A DNA stretch of 64,000 nucleotides from Rhynchospora pubera (taxonomy: Eukaryota; Streptophyta; Magnoliopsida; Poales; Cyperaceae). The position numbers and the translations under genes were made by a program. The notes beneath the pieces were generated by a model. It was not told the origin of the DNA. It did no database searches and worked only from the letters and a program-made list of their open reading frames with translations. This document shows positions 1 to 12,585 of this stretch, one piece after another; position 1 is the stretch's first letter; the number at the start of each line of letters is the position of its first letter. The stretch spans positions 18,586,699 through 18,650,698 of the forward strand of contig CM051459.1 in the NCBI GenBank assembly GCA_028095005.1, in the 5' to 3' direction.

Positions 1-587
1 TCACAAGACATTCACCCTTTCTCTTGTTAATTTAACAGTAATTTCAGAACTCAACCTACCATGAAGAGACTAGGAATTCTGTTATTTAAACAGTAGTTTC
101 AGTTATGAATACCTAGCTACTGAAATTTAACTGAAATTCAACAGTAATTTTAGTGCCATAACCTGAATACCCAAGTTCTGTCATGAATATCTGACTAGTG
201 AAATTTAACTATGCTAAATTCTGTTATTTAAACAGTAATTTCAGAACTCAATTTAAGTCTCAGTTTGAACAGACAAATAAAGAAACCCATGATGGAAACC
301 CTTGTGCGTGTAGATTAAAAAAAAATACACGTTGCAAAAGTTCACAAGTAAATTGTATGAGGTATCTGGTATGACAAGTTATATTATTAGAATCATGGTA
401 AAAAAGTTGCTTACTCCAGGAGTATATGCATGCAAAATGTTTTTTTTTACATGGGGAGAAGCTTGTAAAAACATTCACGGAACTATATTTTAAGGCCATT
501 CATGGAAAATGTCTCAAAGCCCTATCAAAGTCCTACGACACCTTAAAAAAACAAAACAAAACAAAAAGAAATTGATCAAAAACGAAC
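1..587. other. AT-rich non-genic sequence with short direct repeats
   Basis: No coding region is supported here. The first 260 bases hold repeated copies of a motif like CTGTTATTTAAACAGTAATT, itself partly palindromic, and related AGTAATTTCAG and GAAATTTAACT pieces. If the exon proposed at 588-616 is real, this would be the first intron of a minus-strand gene that leaves the window on the left. Confidence 0.4.
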
Positions 588-616
588 CTGGTTTGTGCAT
601 CGGCAACGGATTCCAT
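588..616 (-). CDS. Possible first coding exon of a minus-strand gene running off the left edge
   Basis: On the minus strand an ATG at 616 opens MESVADAQT and is followed by a good splice donor (CAG then GTTCGT) at 588/587. Upstream, at about 893-905, is an AACCCTAG-type sequence often seen near plant gene 5' ends, and CT-rich minus-strand sequence that could be a 5' UTR. Only nine codons are visible and no domain can be recognised, so this is a tentative call. It could equally be chance in a purine-rich repeat region. Confidence 0.22.
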
Positions 617-707
617 GCGAGGTAAGAGCACCAATTCGTGCCAGAGAGCAGCCTGACGGAGGTTTGTGCACAATTTAAGGAGAGGAGAGGAGAGGAAGGA
701 TTGTGTT

Positions 708-908
708 TTGATCCAGAGGAGAGGAGACGGAGAAGAACTAGGGTTCTGGCGGAGGGTTATGTTTTCTCCTGGTGGTTTGATCGAGAGGAGAGGGGACGGA
801 GAAGAGAGGAGAGGGGATGGAGAAGAACTTAGTTATGGCGGAGGATTATGTTTTCTTCTGGTGGTTTGATCGAGAGGAGAGGAGACGGAGAAAGAACTAG
901 GGTTCTGA
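708..908. repeat. Purine-rich minisatellite, about 2.5 copies
   Basis: A unit of roughly 70-90 bases is repeated in tandem. It starts TTTGATC(C/G)AGAGGAGAGG, passes through GGAGACGGAGAAGAACTAG and ends near TTCTCCTGGTGG. The middle copy has an internal duplication of the AGAGGAGAGGGGA(C/T)GGAGAA piece. Reading frames on the plus strand here are low-complexity (Arg/Glu-rich) and I do not treat them as genes. Confidence 0.6.
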
Positions 909-1437
909 CGCGCGTGGGAGAGCCAATGGGTTGAGTCTGGATCAAACGAGTTCAAATTCGAATAAGGGTAAAAACGATCCGAAATTTTTAATTTTATTAT
1001 TTTAATCTAAGATCTAAGATATTTTATATATTAAAAACCGTGGCCGATTTTTCAAGTTTAAAATGCGGTCAAAAATAGAGTTAATTTTTTTTACACTGTT
1101 ACTTATATAAATTAAAAATAGTTTAAAAGTTAAATATATTTGGAAATCTAAGGTGATATATTTGGAAGTCTAAGGTAGTTCATGTCTAACTTATAGGAAA
1201 AAAAATTTATCCCCTCATACGACATGCAATCTGAGCCCTCCAATTTTCGTTGATCGATCAATCTGAATATATTCTAGAAGTTTACCCTTCTTAATTAAAA
1301 GCCGTGATTGCATTGGCTTTTAATTGTACCAATCATCTAAGACAGTTTTTTATATATAAAGTAAATATAAAATAGATATATTGGAAACATATATTTCTTT
1401 ATAAATTGATAGATTTAGCCATCAAAATTTATCAAAT

Positions 1438-1466
1438 GGCGGCGAAGCCGCCTACCCCTCATCTAG
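1438..1466 (+). mobile_element. Helitron-like 3' terminus
   Basis: A GC-rich hairpin (GGCGGC, loop GAA, GCCGCC; 1438-1452) is followed ten bases later by CTAG ending at 1466 and then T. That is the usual layout of a plant Helitron 3' end: hairpin, short spacer, CTRR, insertion before T. A very similar end is found at 37672 on the other strand. I could not place the matching 5' TC end upstream, so the element body is not delimited; it may be a fragment. Confidence 0.45.
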
Positions 1467-2200
1467 TTTTATTTATATTAGAAAATATGTCAGAGGGGCA
1501 AATAAAGAAGGCGTCCGAAATTCGGGAAGGGGGGGGGCAAAATCAGGAGTTTTGATTTTCGGAGGACAAATTTTGTATTTCCTCAGTTTTGAGGGATACA
1601 AACAAAATTTTCCATTTAAATATCTTATATCTACCGCTATTTTCTCCTTTCCTTCATGTCATTTTTATAGTTTTTTTTTTATTTTTCTTAAGCTCACTTT
1701 CAAAATTTTTTTATTTTTTAAACTAAAAGGAAAGGGAAGATTCAAATCTTCTTTTCCAATCCGATGCAGATTGAAACGAACTCATGGGTTGGGTCATTAA
1801 TCAAATGCGATATGGCTCCTAGGATTCTTCAATTTTCTCCGTGACAGAGACTTAAATCACGAGAGAGGACGAAGAAAGTAATTATTCTTTTCCTGTATAG
1901 TGAATAGCGATCGAGATTTATAGGCCTTGATTCTATCTCAGAGAAACTCAGAAATCTCAGGTTCAATTACTATAAGCAATGAGTATGATTGCCTTTTAAA
2001 ACTCATCTTCTACAACATTTGCCATTTCATCTTCAATCAAAACCAGATATTGGCAAAAAAAAAAATAAATAAATAAAAACAGACTTCATAAGAAGTCAGC
2101 ATTCCCTCTTATATATATAAAAGGAAAAGAAAAAAAAACCAAACATGGCAACAAAAGTTGACAACTTAACAGGAAGACAATTGTATGACAGACATCATGA
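1467..2200. other. Intergenic sequence downstream of gene A
   Basis: AT-rich spacer between the Helitron-like end and the stop codon of gene A. It probably includes the 3' UTR of gene A. No coding region or RNA gene is supported; short plus-strand frames in it are T-rich noise. Confidence 0.4.
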
Positions 2201-5200
2201 TCAGGGATGCCTGTGAAGCCATTCCTGAATGGCAGAACGAAGCACGTGATTTGGAATCAAATTATGATGCGGAAGTTCCAAGTTAGTCATTGGAGATGTA
2301 TTGTGCCCCCCAAAGATCCACCGTCTTATTGCATCAGCCTCATATGTGAACCCATCTGCTGCAATATGAGGATCCTGCATCACTTCCTGGAGTTAAAAGT
2401 AACAACCAGATAAGTGTCAAAATGATATATCAATAACTGCTCTGGTGATGTAAAACACAAAAAAGTTCTACAAATTTCTTCTTCGTCAATTAAGGTTTTC
2501 CTATTTCCAAACTGGAATTTACAGAAGTCTTGTGTACTAAAAAACTTTAAGGGTGCAGTTGTAAGTAAATTTGTAGGTGTCAAATGTAATTAAGGACCTT
2601 AAAGCTCAGCTACAGTAAAAGCCTATATACAGATACAATTAAATACCATAAAAAAATGATGGTAGAATCAATGGCAGATAACAATAGGAAAATTTTAAAT
2701 CAGTTACCTGCAAAATTGGACAGACAAAAAGAGATGGTATCTGCTCTTCATCACCATCTGATCCATGCTCGATGGGCTCCACATAAGCTGAGGCAGCCTT
2801 CATCAAGGGTTCTACCACAGTCCATACCTCAGTAACAAGGTTAGGACGTTGTCTTCTAGATAAATCAGCACATCTCAACCCAATCTTCGCCAATTCCTCA
2901 GCTTGCTCCAACGGCCATTTTCCAGCTGACTCATCAATCACAGATAAAAGAGTCCCATTTCTCATTGCATTTTGCACTTCTCTCGCTATGTTCAATGGTG
3001 GCTTTGCTGTTAGGAGGCGAAGGATGATGATGCCGAAGGAATAGATGTCGGATTTTGGTGTCAGCATCCCTGTAGAGAAGTTCTCAGGGTCTGTGTAGAA
3101 AAGTGTTCCGGATGGATGCTTGGTGCGGTAAAAAGCAGTAGTGTTGCTGTTGGGTTGTATTAGGAGGCGAGAAATGCCAAAGTCACTGAGTTTACTCACC
3201 AAGTTGGCATCAAGGAGGATATTATCGGGCTTCAGATCCCCATGAACCACAAGTTGTGGCTTGTTTGAGTGAAGGAAGATTAGAGCTAAACAAATTTCAC
3301 CAATGATGCGGGTCCTAACCTGCCAAGACAGAGGCAGGGTATTGTTGGCACATAATAGGCGGTCTTCAAGACTTCCATTAGGTAAATATTCGTAAACAAG
3401 GGCTGAGGCTTCGGAGCATGCTCCTATTAGTGTCACAAGGTTTGGGTGCCTCACATTAGTGAGAACCATAACCTAAAATTAAAAAAATATAAATTGAAAA
3501 TTGAAATCGATAAATGGCAGTAAAATAGAAATCATAAAAAGGTCTGATAGAAGATAAGGTTTGGTTGCACTTGAGGTTACACTGGTACGGAACTTAAGGA
3601 ATGACTCAGGACCCATATTTTGATGCTTCATCATGACTACAGCCTTTCTTGTTAATTTACAATCCAAATCACGAATGATAAATGTGAACTGTTGATTTTG
3701 TTCTATATCTGCACTAATGACACAAGTCAAAAATCATAAAGTTTGATTGCAGAAGATTGAAAAATGTATACCAAATCAATGGTTCCAATGAATTGCAATA
3801 AACTGTTGAATATTCAAAATCTTGATCTTCTGAATAACTCCCAATTTTTTTTTTTTTACTTGAAACAGTACTTTAGTGAGAAAACAAGATCAAAGATTCA
3901 TATTTCTTGTTTGGAATTTGGATATTGGATCTATAATTCTGAGGTACTAAAACCATTGCCTTTGGATCTCTGCTCACACTATATATGCATAAGTATTGAG
4001 TGGCTAATTGATCGTGATATTTTTTCATACCTTATTCTGATGTCTATTTTTCCACTATCAGATCTGTGGGTACTTTGCAGTAGAACTGAGGACAAATTCA
4101 GGTTCAATGGGCTAAGTTTGGGATTAATTAAAATTTTATTTTGAGGGGTAGGGAAGGGAGACTCAATCTACAATAGTTATAACTTTTCAATTCGTAATAA
4201 ACTTTACTTCTTGTTGGAATTGTGCTTGCCCTCCTAGGTTCTGAGAGTGTAACACCTTAATTGCAACGGTGGTTTGACGAAGAGAACCTTTATAGACAGA
4301 TCCAAAACCTCCTTCTCCAATTTTCAACGATTCACTAAAACTTTGTGTGGCTTGCTCCAGCTCTTGTAAGGAGAATTTAGAGTTCAGTCCAGTAGATGAG
4401 CTGGAGAGCATATCTTCTCTCTGTTTGCGCAATGCTTCAGCCTCTCTTGCCAAATTATCCCTCTCTTGTGATAGTTTGTCACAATCAGATTGTAAAGAAT
4501 CAATACAGTCCGCGGTTGATACGGAAACAGCTTGTAGGTCCTTGATAACAGCTTCCAAGTCAGCAACTTGTTTTTCTAGTCCCAGCCTTCTCTCGTTCTC
4601 CGCCTGAATCTGGTTCGAGCTTTCATTTGCTTGAGCTGTCAATCGGTCATTCTCTGTCTGCATTAGCTCAAGTTCTTCATTTAGGAGAGATTTTTCATGC
4701 TTGAGTTCTTCAACTTCGTGTCTAAGGATATCCGCTTCTTCTTTTTCTCCCTCTAGTATTTCCTGGAGTTCTCTGCTTTGTTGTTCCTTCCATTGTAACT
4801 CCTTAGTTAGCTTTGTCTGCAAGATTTCATCTCAAGCATTTAATTCTACATGAATATAGGAAAGGTTGCAAAAGCAACAGATGGCATCTTGTTGTCCAAA
4901 ACTTTAATAATATATATATATATATAATGTTTTTAAGTAGATTGTTACCACCAACAAGGCAAGTTTCTTTTGTGTCCTAAACATTTCTTTCTCAAATTTT
5001 GCACGTCTGATGAACTCCTCTTCAGCTAGCACTTGGAGATTCCCAGTTTCTAAGGAGGCCTCTAGAAGCATTTTGTTTATGTCAGCATCCAGAACTATGT
5101 CTTGCTGTAAATATAAAACTAAATTATGCAAGTCAATTTGATGAAGACAGACCTTATATAGGACAAAAAAATTTACACGGGATAATACTTCGACTGGTCC

Positions 5201-7629
5201 TTAATAAAACAATAAATGCTCAGTATATATCTCACTTCTTCATTTCACACAATACAGAAAATATATGCACTCCAGTGAGAACCAATTCATGCACCATGGT
5301 CACCACACTATAACATCTTCTTTAGTTTGTTCCTCTTTTGAATAATAGACTTCTAAATTCTAATGGTTCTACCAACTCTCAACTATCTTTTATTAACAGA
5401 AAAAGGAACTGCCACCTTACAATAGAAAAGAAAAACGAATCCAACAACTCAAATCAACATTATAAATACAAAAAGAAACTGTCACCTCTTTGAATGGTGC
5501 TTCACCATTTGATCGGTCTGATGTACTTGATGATGCTTCGATAAAATTTTGGTTTGACTGCTCTGTCAAGAGAAGCCTTTCTACAGGTGGGGGTGCTGGA
5601 GTCAACTTATCTGAGTTGGCCTCCCTATTTAAATATGTTGGAATTAACTTATCTGAGTTTCCTTGTATTTAAATATAAAAACATCAAAATAATACCAGAC
5701 TAGGTAGCAGGTAGTGCAAATTCACACTAAACTTAAAACCTGATAACTAACATGTCAGATGACGTAACTGACAGTTGTTTTTTGGAGCCTAAATATTCAC
5801 TAGGCCTTCACCAACAGATATAATTTCAATTAGAAGTTAATGGGGCCGAGATACAAAGAAATACAGAAAAAAAATAGAAAGAAACCTTATTGAATGCTGC
5901 ACGATTAAGTTTATGGTCATATGAGAACCAGTTCAGTACAAAAGTTGGAGTTTCATTTGGACCTAAACTAAAGAAAAAAGAACTTCCAAGTATCAACATT
6001 GAGTTACCTAGTGAAGATAAGGTCACCATCATAAACAAACCATAACTTGCATGACATATCAGCTTCTAGCATCACTTCATTTGCTGTCTCAGATGCCAGC
6101 TCCATCATCTGACTATAATTGAAAGCACAGTGGAGATGAAAATTTTATGTAATAAGAACTGCATCTATGCCTCTTTGACATTTTGCTAATCAAGTAGAAT
6201 AACAATTTGCATTATTACATGTTTGCAGCTGATTTCATGACAAGATTCTTAACTTCATAGCGTGCAATGAGTTCAATAATTCCTTCAGCAATTTCATCTG
6301 CCGTGTAAACTAATTTTTCGGCACTAAACTGTGAAAGGGAAAATAAGAAGTAGAAAAAACAAAGAGAGCGTTATTTAGGTTTTTTATCAAATCACTCTTT
6401 ACTTATAAAAGGCTAACAAAAGCAAACAGCATAGGTAATCATCAGTCAAACCTTGAGTGTGGCACATCGAGAAAGGTACTTGTTGAGAACCAAATCCAAC
6501 TTTTCTCTTTCAATCAACAGAGGTCTAGGACCAAGCAATCCTGCTTTATATACAAACTATTTCAGTTTCTTATGTTAATTTTGAGTAATATGGAGATAAA
6601 TTAGCAGCTATAACAATTAATATTTGATATAACTTCATGAAATTCTACAAGGAGTATGCTAGCAAGAATATTACAGGTAGAGATGTTAAAATATTAGAGG
6701 CATATGCATGGAACCCGGGTGTGGAGAAGCAACTTGGAAGAAAGGTTATTTGGAGGGGAGACCGAAGCTGTATCATCCCACTCTGGAACATATGGAAGAA
6801 GTGTAAAGGAAGAACCTTGACCTTGGCTTCCAAGATGGCGAGGAACTTAGTTTATCTGATGGTAGTAAGATAAATTTTCAAAATACCTATTGCTACATTC
6901 TGTCTCTCTCTTTTGAATTATAAATTGCAAGTAGTCTAGACCTACTTTCCTCAAAAAAAAAAAAAAAAAAAAAGAAGAAGAAGAAAGAAAGAGGTAATTA
7001 TGGGAAATTGATATTGTTTAAATAAGGAGAGATCAATAAATGTATTATTGATCACAGGTTCATATTTTTTAAGTGGCGTTTAAAATCCCATATCGATCCA
7101 GGGTTTAAAGTATAATTTTCTTAGAGGGTTGAGGGTTTAGTAGGTTTTAGTAAGGGATATGCCAATTTACTTCTATTTTTTGATGTTTTGGAAAGTTCCA
7201 CCATCAGTCTTGTAATCTCTTTTTAAGTTTAATTAATTAGGAGATTAGCGGGCTACAGTACAGGGATATACAAATTTAATTGTACCAATTTTATTGCAAT
7301 TTTCTTTTTAACATTTCACGATTTGCTACCATCATCCTTGCAACCCTTCTGAAGTTTAATTGAAAAGAAATTTACATAGCAATAGCAAGAAATCCATCTG
7401 TACCTCAAAAAAATAACAAAACTAAAATCAAACATATAGGATTGAATGGTCAAAGAAAAAACAAAATGATGGAAGGACCTTTAAAAGGTGAGGTCATGAC
7501 ATGAGTGATGATAATCTTTGTTTTATCCCTGGAGAAATAATTAAGCGCCCAAGAAAGAACTGTTATTCCCTCCTCATATGTCTCAGGCAATGCAACAAAC
7601 ACCTTGTCTGCATTACTTTGTTCTGCCAT
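2201..7629 (-). CDS. Gene A: U-box protein kinase with USP-like N-terminus (769 aa)
   Basis: Exons deduced from splice sites and phase: 7629-7479, 6540-6452, 6328-6219, 6112-6008, 5624-5486, 5104-4949, 4816-4208, 3472-2708, 2386-2201. They total 2310 nt with one open frame. The domain order is that of plant PUB proteins of the USP-kinase-U-box class (Arabidopsis PUB33/34/35 type). The USP-like fold starts VFVALPETYEEG and ends at LWFVYDGDLIFTR. A coiled coil is split over exons 6 and 7. The kinase has a glycine loop IGEGGFGSVYKG, VAIK lysine, HGDLKPDN catalytic loop and DFG. The U-box (EVMQDPHIAADGFTYE) is the last exon. The family pairs kinase with E3 ubiquitin ligase activity, probably cytosolic or membrane-associated. 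The HGD motif makes it a non-RD kinase. The segment after DFG (TDPENFSTG) departs from the MDPEFLSTG of its neighbours. The exon 1 donor (AAAG|GTCCTT) is weak but phase fits. Confidence 0.85.
6541..7478 (-). other. Intron 1 of gene A with a long poly-A tract
   Basis: This 938-base intron is the longest in the first half of gene A after intron 7. It holds a run of about 22 A residues followed by GAAGAAGAAG near 6953-6983. That could be the 3' tail of an old retroposed insertion lying at about 6600-6985, but I see no tRNA-like box or convincing target duplication. Plus-strand open stretches around 6637-6873 show no recognisable protein. Confidence 0.35.
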
Positions 7630-7639
7630 CACCTGGAGA

Positions 7640-9290
7640 TATAATGACCAGAGCCTAATCAGAAGGGCAGAAATGGTAAAAATGCATAGATTTCTCTATC
7701 GGATTCACAGCATTTTCTTTCTTTAAGTAAGCAGGAATCCATCTGCATTTCAAAAAACAAGACCAATTCAACAAAAAATAATAATAAATAAATAAAGCTA
7801 TATTTTTATCCAGAATGTATGAGATTAGAATGTGATTTGCTTCAAAATTCAGACTAAAACAAACAGCTTGTCATTGTACAATAGGTGAAATGCATTTTAA
7901 GCGCGTGTTGTATTGTACTTACAATGGATCGTCTACTATGGTGGTATGAATTTGTTAGCTTCAGTCGCAGTTTTGAAAATATTATCCTCTTCTCGACCTC
8001 CGATCAATAGAGAGAATTCGCGTTTCTGTGACGATCAGCTCTTGCACCTTACAAATAGTTCTCCTTTTGAGAAAAAGAGACGAACCTTGATAAAAAATTT
8101 TAGCTCCTCAAGGAGAGTAAAATGCAAAGAAGAGAGAAGGTTCTGACTTGGAACTTTCCAGTTTCCAAGAGGAAATTAAAAGAGAGCTCGGGAAAATGGG
8201 ATTGGACAACTCTCAACAAATGGTGCCAAGGGGGAAATGTGCGCTACTGGAGTTCTCATGTCACGAATAATTATTTAACTTTAATCATGAAATTAACTAT
8301 ATAGTTGGTTGAATTATAAATCACAGAATTCGGTATTGCTGTACCTAAATATTATTTGATATTCTATTAAATATTTTTTAAAATGTAAGTTTTTTAAAAT
8401 CTTGTTTAATAAATACTAAAACGTATCTCAAATTATATTATTTTATTTATATTGCTCATATAGTATAAATTGCATTTTTAATTTTTAATTTTAATTATAT
8501 AGATAATCAAATTAATTTATTACGGACGGCACTCTAGAATTTGTAGATTCAGCTGAGTAATTTAAGCTAAGTCGAGTAATTTGGGACAATATACATTAAT
8601 TTGGTCAGAATAACTTGATCAAATATCAACAAATGTAATTCTTGTTGAGTGGCATGACTTAATCACATGCAAACATGAGATTCTTATTTGACGGCCTAAC
8701 TTAAACCATCGGAGCAAGAATTTGAAGAATAACTTCATCTGCCTCAATGATGGCCACTATCAATCAAAGCTTGCGACATATGGCCCAAAATATATGTTGA
8801 AAATCAGAAAAAAAAAAAATTGCTTGACTTAATTAATACTATTTGACCGGCTTGACTAATCAATTTGAATTTCTATGTTATCCGTAATTAAATAAACAAA
8901 TGAAATAGGGTTGCAATATACCGTGACAATCGAGCTTCAAAAAATTAATCTAAACATGGTGTGCTGTTGGCTGATCTTCAACTTAACAAATCGAATTATT
9001 ATGCAGTTTACAACATATATTCCGTTGAATACTCGACCAAATTATTAAATTGCAACCCAACTAAAACTTGCCTCCCTTCAAAATTCTTCTTCCTTTTTCC
9101 AGGTTTGGCCCTAACTAAAAGATACTATTAATTAATTAGCATATTCACAAATCACAACCATAGTCATAGCTGGCATCCCAACATGCATGCTTTAAACTAG
9201 ACTTAAATTTTAGATTTTTTTTTGCTTTGCTTTGAACGTGTATTACACCCCTCATCTGACTTGTCTATTTCTTTTATAGAAACGACCATA
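7640..9290. other. Intergenic region upstream of gene A
   Basis: This is AT-rich sequence between the start of gene A and the microsatellite at 9298. The part from 7640 to about 8200 presumably holds the promoter and 5' UTR of gene A. From 8330 onward it is simple A/T-rich spacer. No coding region is supported. Confidence 0.35.
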
Positions 9291-9297
9291 TATGTTT

Positions 9298-9394
<97 letters not shown>

Positions 9395-9395
9395 T
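9298..9395. repeat. (ATT)n microsatellite, about 98 bases
   Basis: An almost perfect trinucleotide run broken once near 9350, where a T is missing (ATTATATTATT). Read as protein it gives poly-Asn or poly-Ile, so the frame across it is not a gene. Confidence 0.95.
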
Positions 9396-10048
9396 TGCTG
9401 ATTTTTGTTTTGTCCCTGAAAGTAATTACTAATTTGTCTTCTTTGAGGAAAGCATGATGCATAGTCATTAGTCAACATCCTTCCCCATGCCATTTGGTAT
9501 TAAATACCCTGTCAGCTGTCTCTTTGATTTTCCTTTTTTATATCCTTTTCCATTTTTGGAGGTAATTAAATACATACATTCGAATTCTAAAAAGGATAAA
9601 AATCAAATATAACCCCAACATTTGCTTTTTATCACATATATATAACCCCTTAAGGTATAAATTAATGTTTTTAATTTTTGTTGAGGTAATTATAATCCAA
9701 TTGAAGAAAGTGAAATGCCTTTCACTTTTTTTTTTTTGGGTAGAACCTTTCCCTTTTTTTCCTAGCTACTATATTCTGCATATAGCAAGTAAGCAACAAA
9801 ATGTATGCCATAATTACTCTTTTGTTGGAGGTTTTTTTAATCTGTAAACGTAATTCATGTGTTGTACAGTACTCAGTCGTGCTAATACCGAGCGGTCTTC
9901 GTTCCAATTTAGTGATCAATCAATCCATACATCAATATTTTGCTCCAGTACGCCATTCTTAGCAACAAAAGTTTAAAAATGAATTTTGAGCATCCAAGTA
10001 CACAAAATATAGGAAAAATGAATGTAATTATCTACAATTTTTTTTTAG

Positions 10049-10449
10049 GTAGACTAAAATCAGTCGCGACTGACGGATGAGACCGTTAGCTACGATGAAA
10101 TTTCAATTTTCGAGATTCTAACAATCAATCCAAACCATTCAATGTGTTCTCCATATTCAAATCTCGTTGGATACCAAATTTTACATTTTTCTAAAATTTT
10201 TTTGTATTTTTTTGGTATTTTACAAAATTCTTAATCTAAACAATTATGGACCTTTCAATAACAATGATTTTTAGAAATCTCAAAAAAAAAAATAGTACAA
10301 AATTCAGAAAAATGTAAAATTTTGTCTCTAATGAGATTTTATTATGGAGAACACATTTAATGGTTCGGATTAGCCATTAGAATCTCAAAATTTGAGATAT
10401 AACCGCGGATGACGGGTCCATCCGTCAGTCGTGGCTGATTTTAGTCTAC
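10049..10449. mobile_element. MITE-like foldback element (401 bp)
   Basis: The two ends are inverted copies: GTAGACTAAAATCAG at 10049 and CTGATTTTAGTCTAC ending at 10449. Similarity continues inward through a GACTGACGGATG segment and a second pair (TGTGTTCTCCATA near 10143 and TATGGAGAACACA near 10343). The whole element can therefore fold into one long hairpin, and it has no coding capacity. The flanking T-rich sequence hides any target duplication, so I cannot assign a superfamily. Confidence 0.7.
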
Positions 10450-11740
10450 TTCTTTTTTTTTTTACTAGTCTTGTAAAAGAGAATATTTTCTTACTAGCAA
10501 ATGTACCCATCCAATAGGTGGATAAATTATATATATAGATGAAAAAATTTTACATATATGCTCTATTTTTTTAAAAAAAATTATCATTTTAATGAAATTT
10601 TTCATGTGTTGTGCTTTCTTTCCAAACACAGTGCACAACCAATCCAACAACAAATGTCTTTCTATTTTGATGAGTGTACAACAAATCCAATGATAATTTT
10701 TCTTCCTATTAAAAGTGAAGAGCCAATTTATATTCATAGCTAACATCTAGCCATTGATTTAAATGATCAATGGTTAGAAATGCATAGAGTAAACATTACA
10801 CCATTTATCTAATTATTTTAGGTCTTGGATACGTGATACTTGATACTGTATGATATTACATTATATGAATAAGTATACAGTACTTTCATTAAAAATTCTC
10901 TCATCAAATTAATAAGAGTTGTATGATCCAATTTAACCGTCCATATATTTTTAGTGTGCTAGATACTCACCTTACAAAATTTTGTACCTTTTTCTTGTAA
11001 TATTATTCGTCTGATGCATTGGATAAGGATAGACAAATGATGAGTCATTGAATTTTCTTTGTTTTTTTGGCTGAAATTTAGTAAACTTATACAAGTAAAG
11101 TGAATATGAAGCTTTTAGAAAACTCTGTTTTTTTCGTTTTATCTAGATTTTTTTTCACACCGCACAATCGTTTTATCCATTATATCGCTATTTTTTCCGT
11201 TTTATCGCCGTTTTATCACTGATAAACGCTAAATCACACCCAATCGCTAAACCTTGGTGAATATTCTTGATCGGCAACCTGTCATTAATTGATGTTGATT
11301 GTTTTATCTAGCACTGTTTGCACCGTTATTTCTGAACAGTGATAATTGTTTTTCCCCCTGATCAAAGTATTTTATCTAAAATCGATGCAAATATCATACT
11401 GGACTGTTCTTGTTGTTCATTCCGACTTCTGCTGTGAATGTGGACCGTTTATAAAATTATTTATAAATTCTTTTTAAAGATTTTAAAATCATAAATTAAT
11501 CATTAAAAAGAGAAATGCAGTAAATCAAGTGACTTTCTTGATAGTGATGGAAACAAAATGATATTAATGTCAAAATTAATATTCTAATGTCATTTTTAAA
11601 TAAAATTAATATGAAATTAAATGTGATATTTTAAAAATTATAAATTTAACCTTAAAAATAAATTTAATCTAAATTTTCACATTAATTTTCCTATTAATTT
11701 TGAAAAAAAAATGGTAATAACTCCATTTCGAAAAATTTAC
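10450..11740. other. Intergenic AT-rich spacer
   Basis: I see no gene, RNA gene or clear repeat boundary in this stretch. A small cluster of CGTTTTATC-type motifs lies near 11135-11240. Confidence 0.3.
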
Positions 11741-11741
11741 G

Positions 11742-11945
11742 CCTTCCTACGCGTTTATAAAACGCGCTCGAAGGCTCCGAACGCGTTTTATAAACGGGTA
11801 CGAAAGTCTGACCAGCCTTTTGAGGCGTAACTGAAGCGGTACAGTCTCTCTCCTTCTTACTTGTTTATAAAACGCGTTCGAAACCTTCGAGCGCGTTTTA
11901 TAAACGCGTAGGAAGGAGAGAGACTGTACGCTTTTATAAAACGCG
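11742..11945. repeat. Nested inverted repeat built from five CGCGTTTATAAAACGCG-like palindromes
   Basis: Arms 11742-11795 and 11863-11916 are inverted copies; the outer 25 bases (11742-11766 with 11892-11916) match perfectly. A second perfect 18-bp stem (11839-11856 with 11912-11929) overlaps the first, so two alternative foldings compete. A near-palindrome of about 17 bases recurs at 11750-11766, 11782-11797, 11863-11876, 11892-11908 and 11929-11945. It lies about 640 bases upstream of the gene B start codon. It may be a foldback transposon or a regulatory palindrome cluster; the sequence does not decide. Confidence 0.75.
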
Positions 11946-12585
11946 TTCGAACTTTCTTCTTATTAAAAAAAATAATAATAATTCTTTCTATTAAAATTTT
12001 TTGAGTCTAAATTCCTATATAAAATAATTTCGGGTAAAGATCGATTGAGTTTTTTCTTATGTTATTTTGTATTGTTGTTCTACGGGAGCTTAATTTTGTG
12101 TTCCCTCCTTTCGTTTTTGATGGAGTCACGTAGCATGATGTTTTGGTAATATTTTACTTTCTTTTATTGATATATTGTTAGTTGAGAGCCACTATGAAGT
12201 TTTTACTTTAAAAAAACTTTGAAATAAATGAAGGATAATTCTGTAAAAATACAATTTTCAACTCAATTGATTAGACCTTCTATATTTCTTATATTGCATC
12301 TGTACAATAGGAAGATTATTTTGCTAAGCCAATGTAAAATAAATGGGGACAATTGCAATTAAGTCCAAAGATTGCGTTACTAATGTTGGATTCATTTACC
12401 TCTATGTTCATATTGTTTCTCTCCAAATAAATATAGAGATAAATGTACAATTTTATTTGTTGACTTTTGTTATGCAACACTCCCTGTCATATAAGTAAAT
12501 ATGTTCTTGGTTGTGGAGGTGATGACTGCTTTTGCTTATAACAGGTCTTAGCGTTAGCTTTTTCTATGCAATTAGTGAGTCGTCA
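11946..12585 (+). promoter_or_regulatory. Proximal upstream region and probable 5' UTR of gene B
   Basis: This is the sequence immediately before the gene B ATG. It is T-rich in the last 150 bases, and an AACAG at about 12541-12545, preceded by a T-rich stretch, could be a 5' UTR splice acceptor. I cannot point to a specific TATA box with confidence. Confidence 0.3.

Noticed and set aside
638..869. Two overlapping Arg/Glu-rich plus-strand frames
   Set aside because: They lie on the purine-rich minisatellite at 708-908.
6637..6873. Extra coding exon or captured gene in intron 1 of gene A
   Set aside because: No domain, no fitting splice phase, and the gene A frame is complete without it.
9203..9493. 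Minus-strand frame with poly-Asn and poly-Ile
   Set aside because: Product of the (ATT)n microsatellite.
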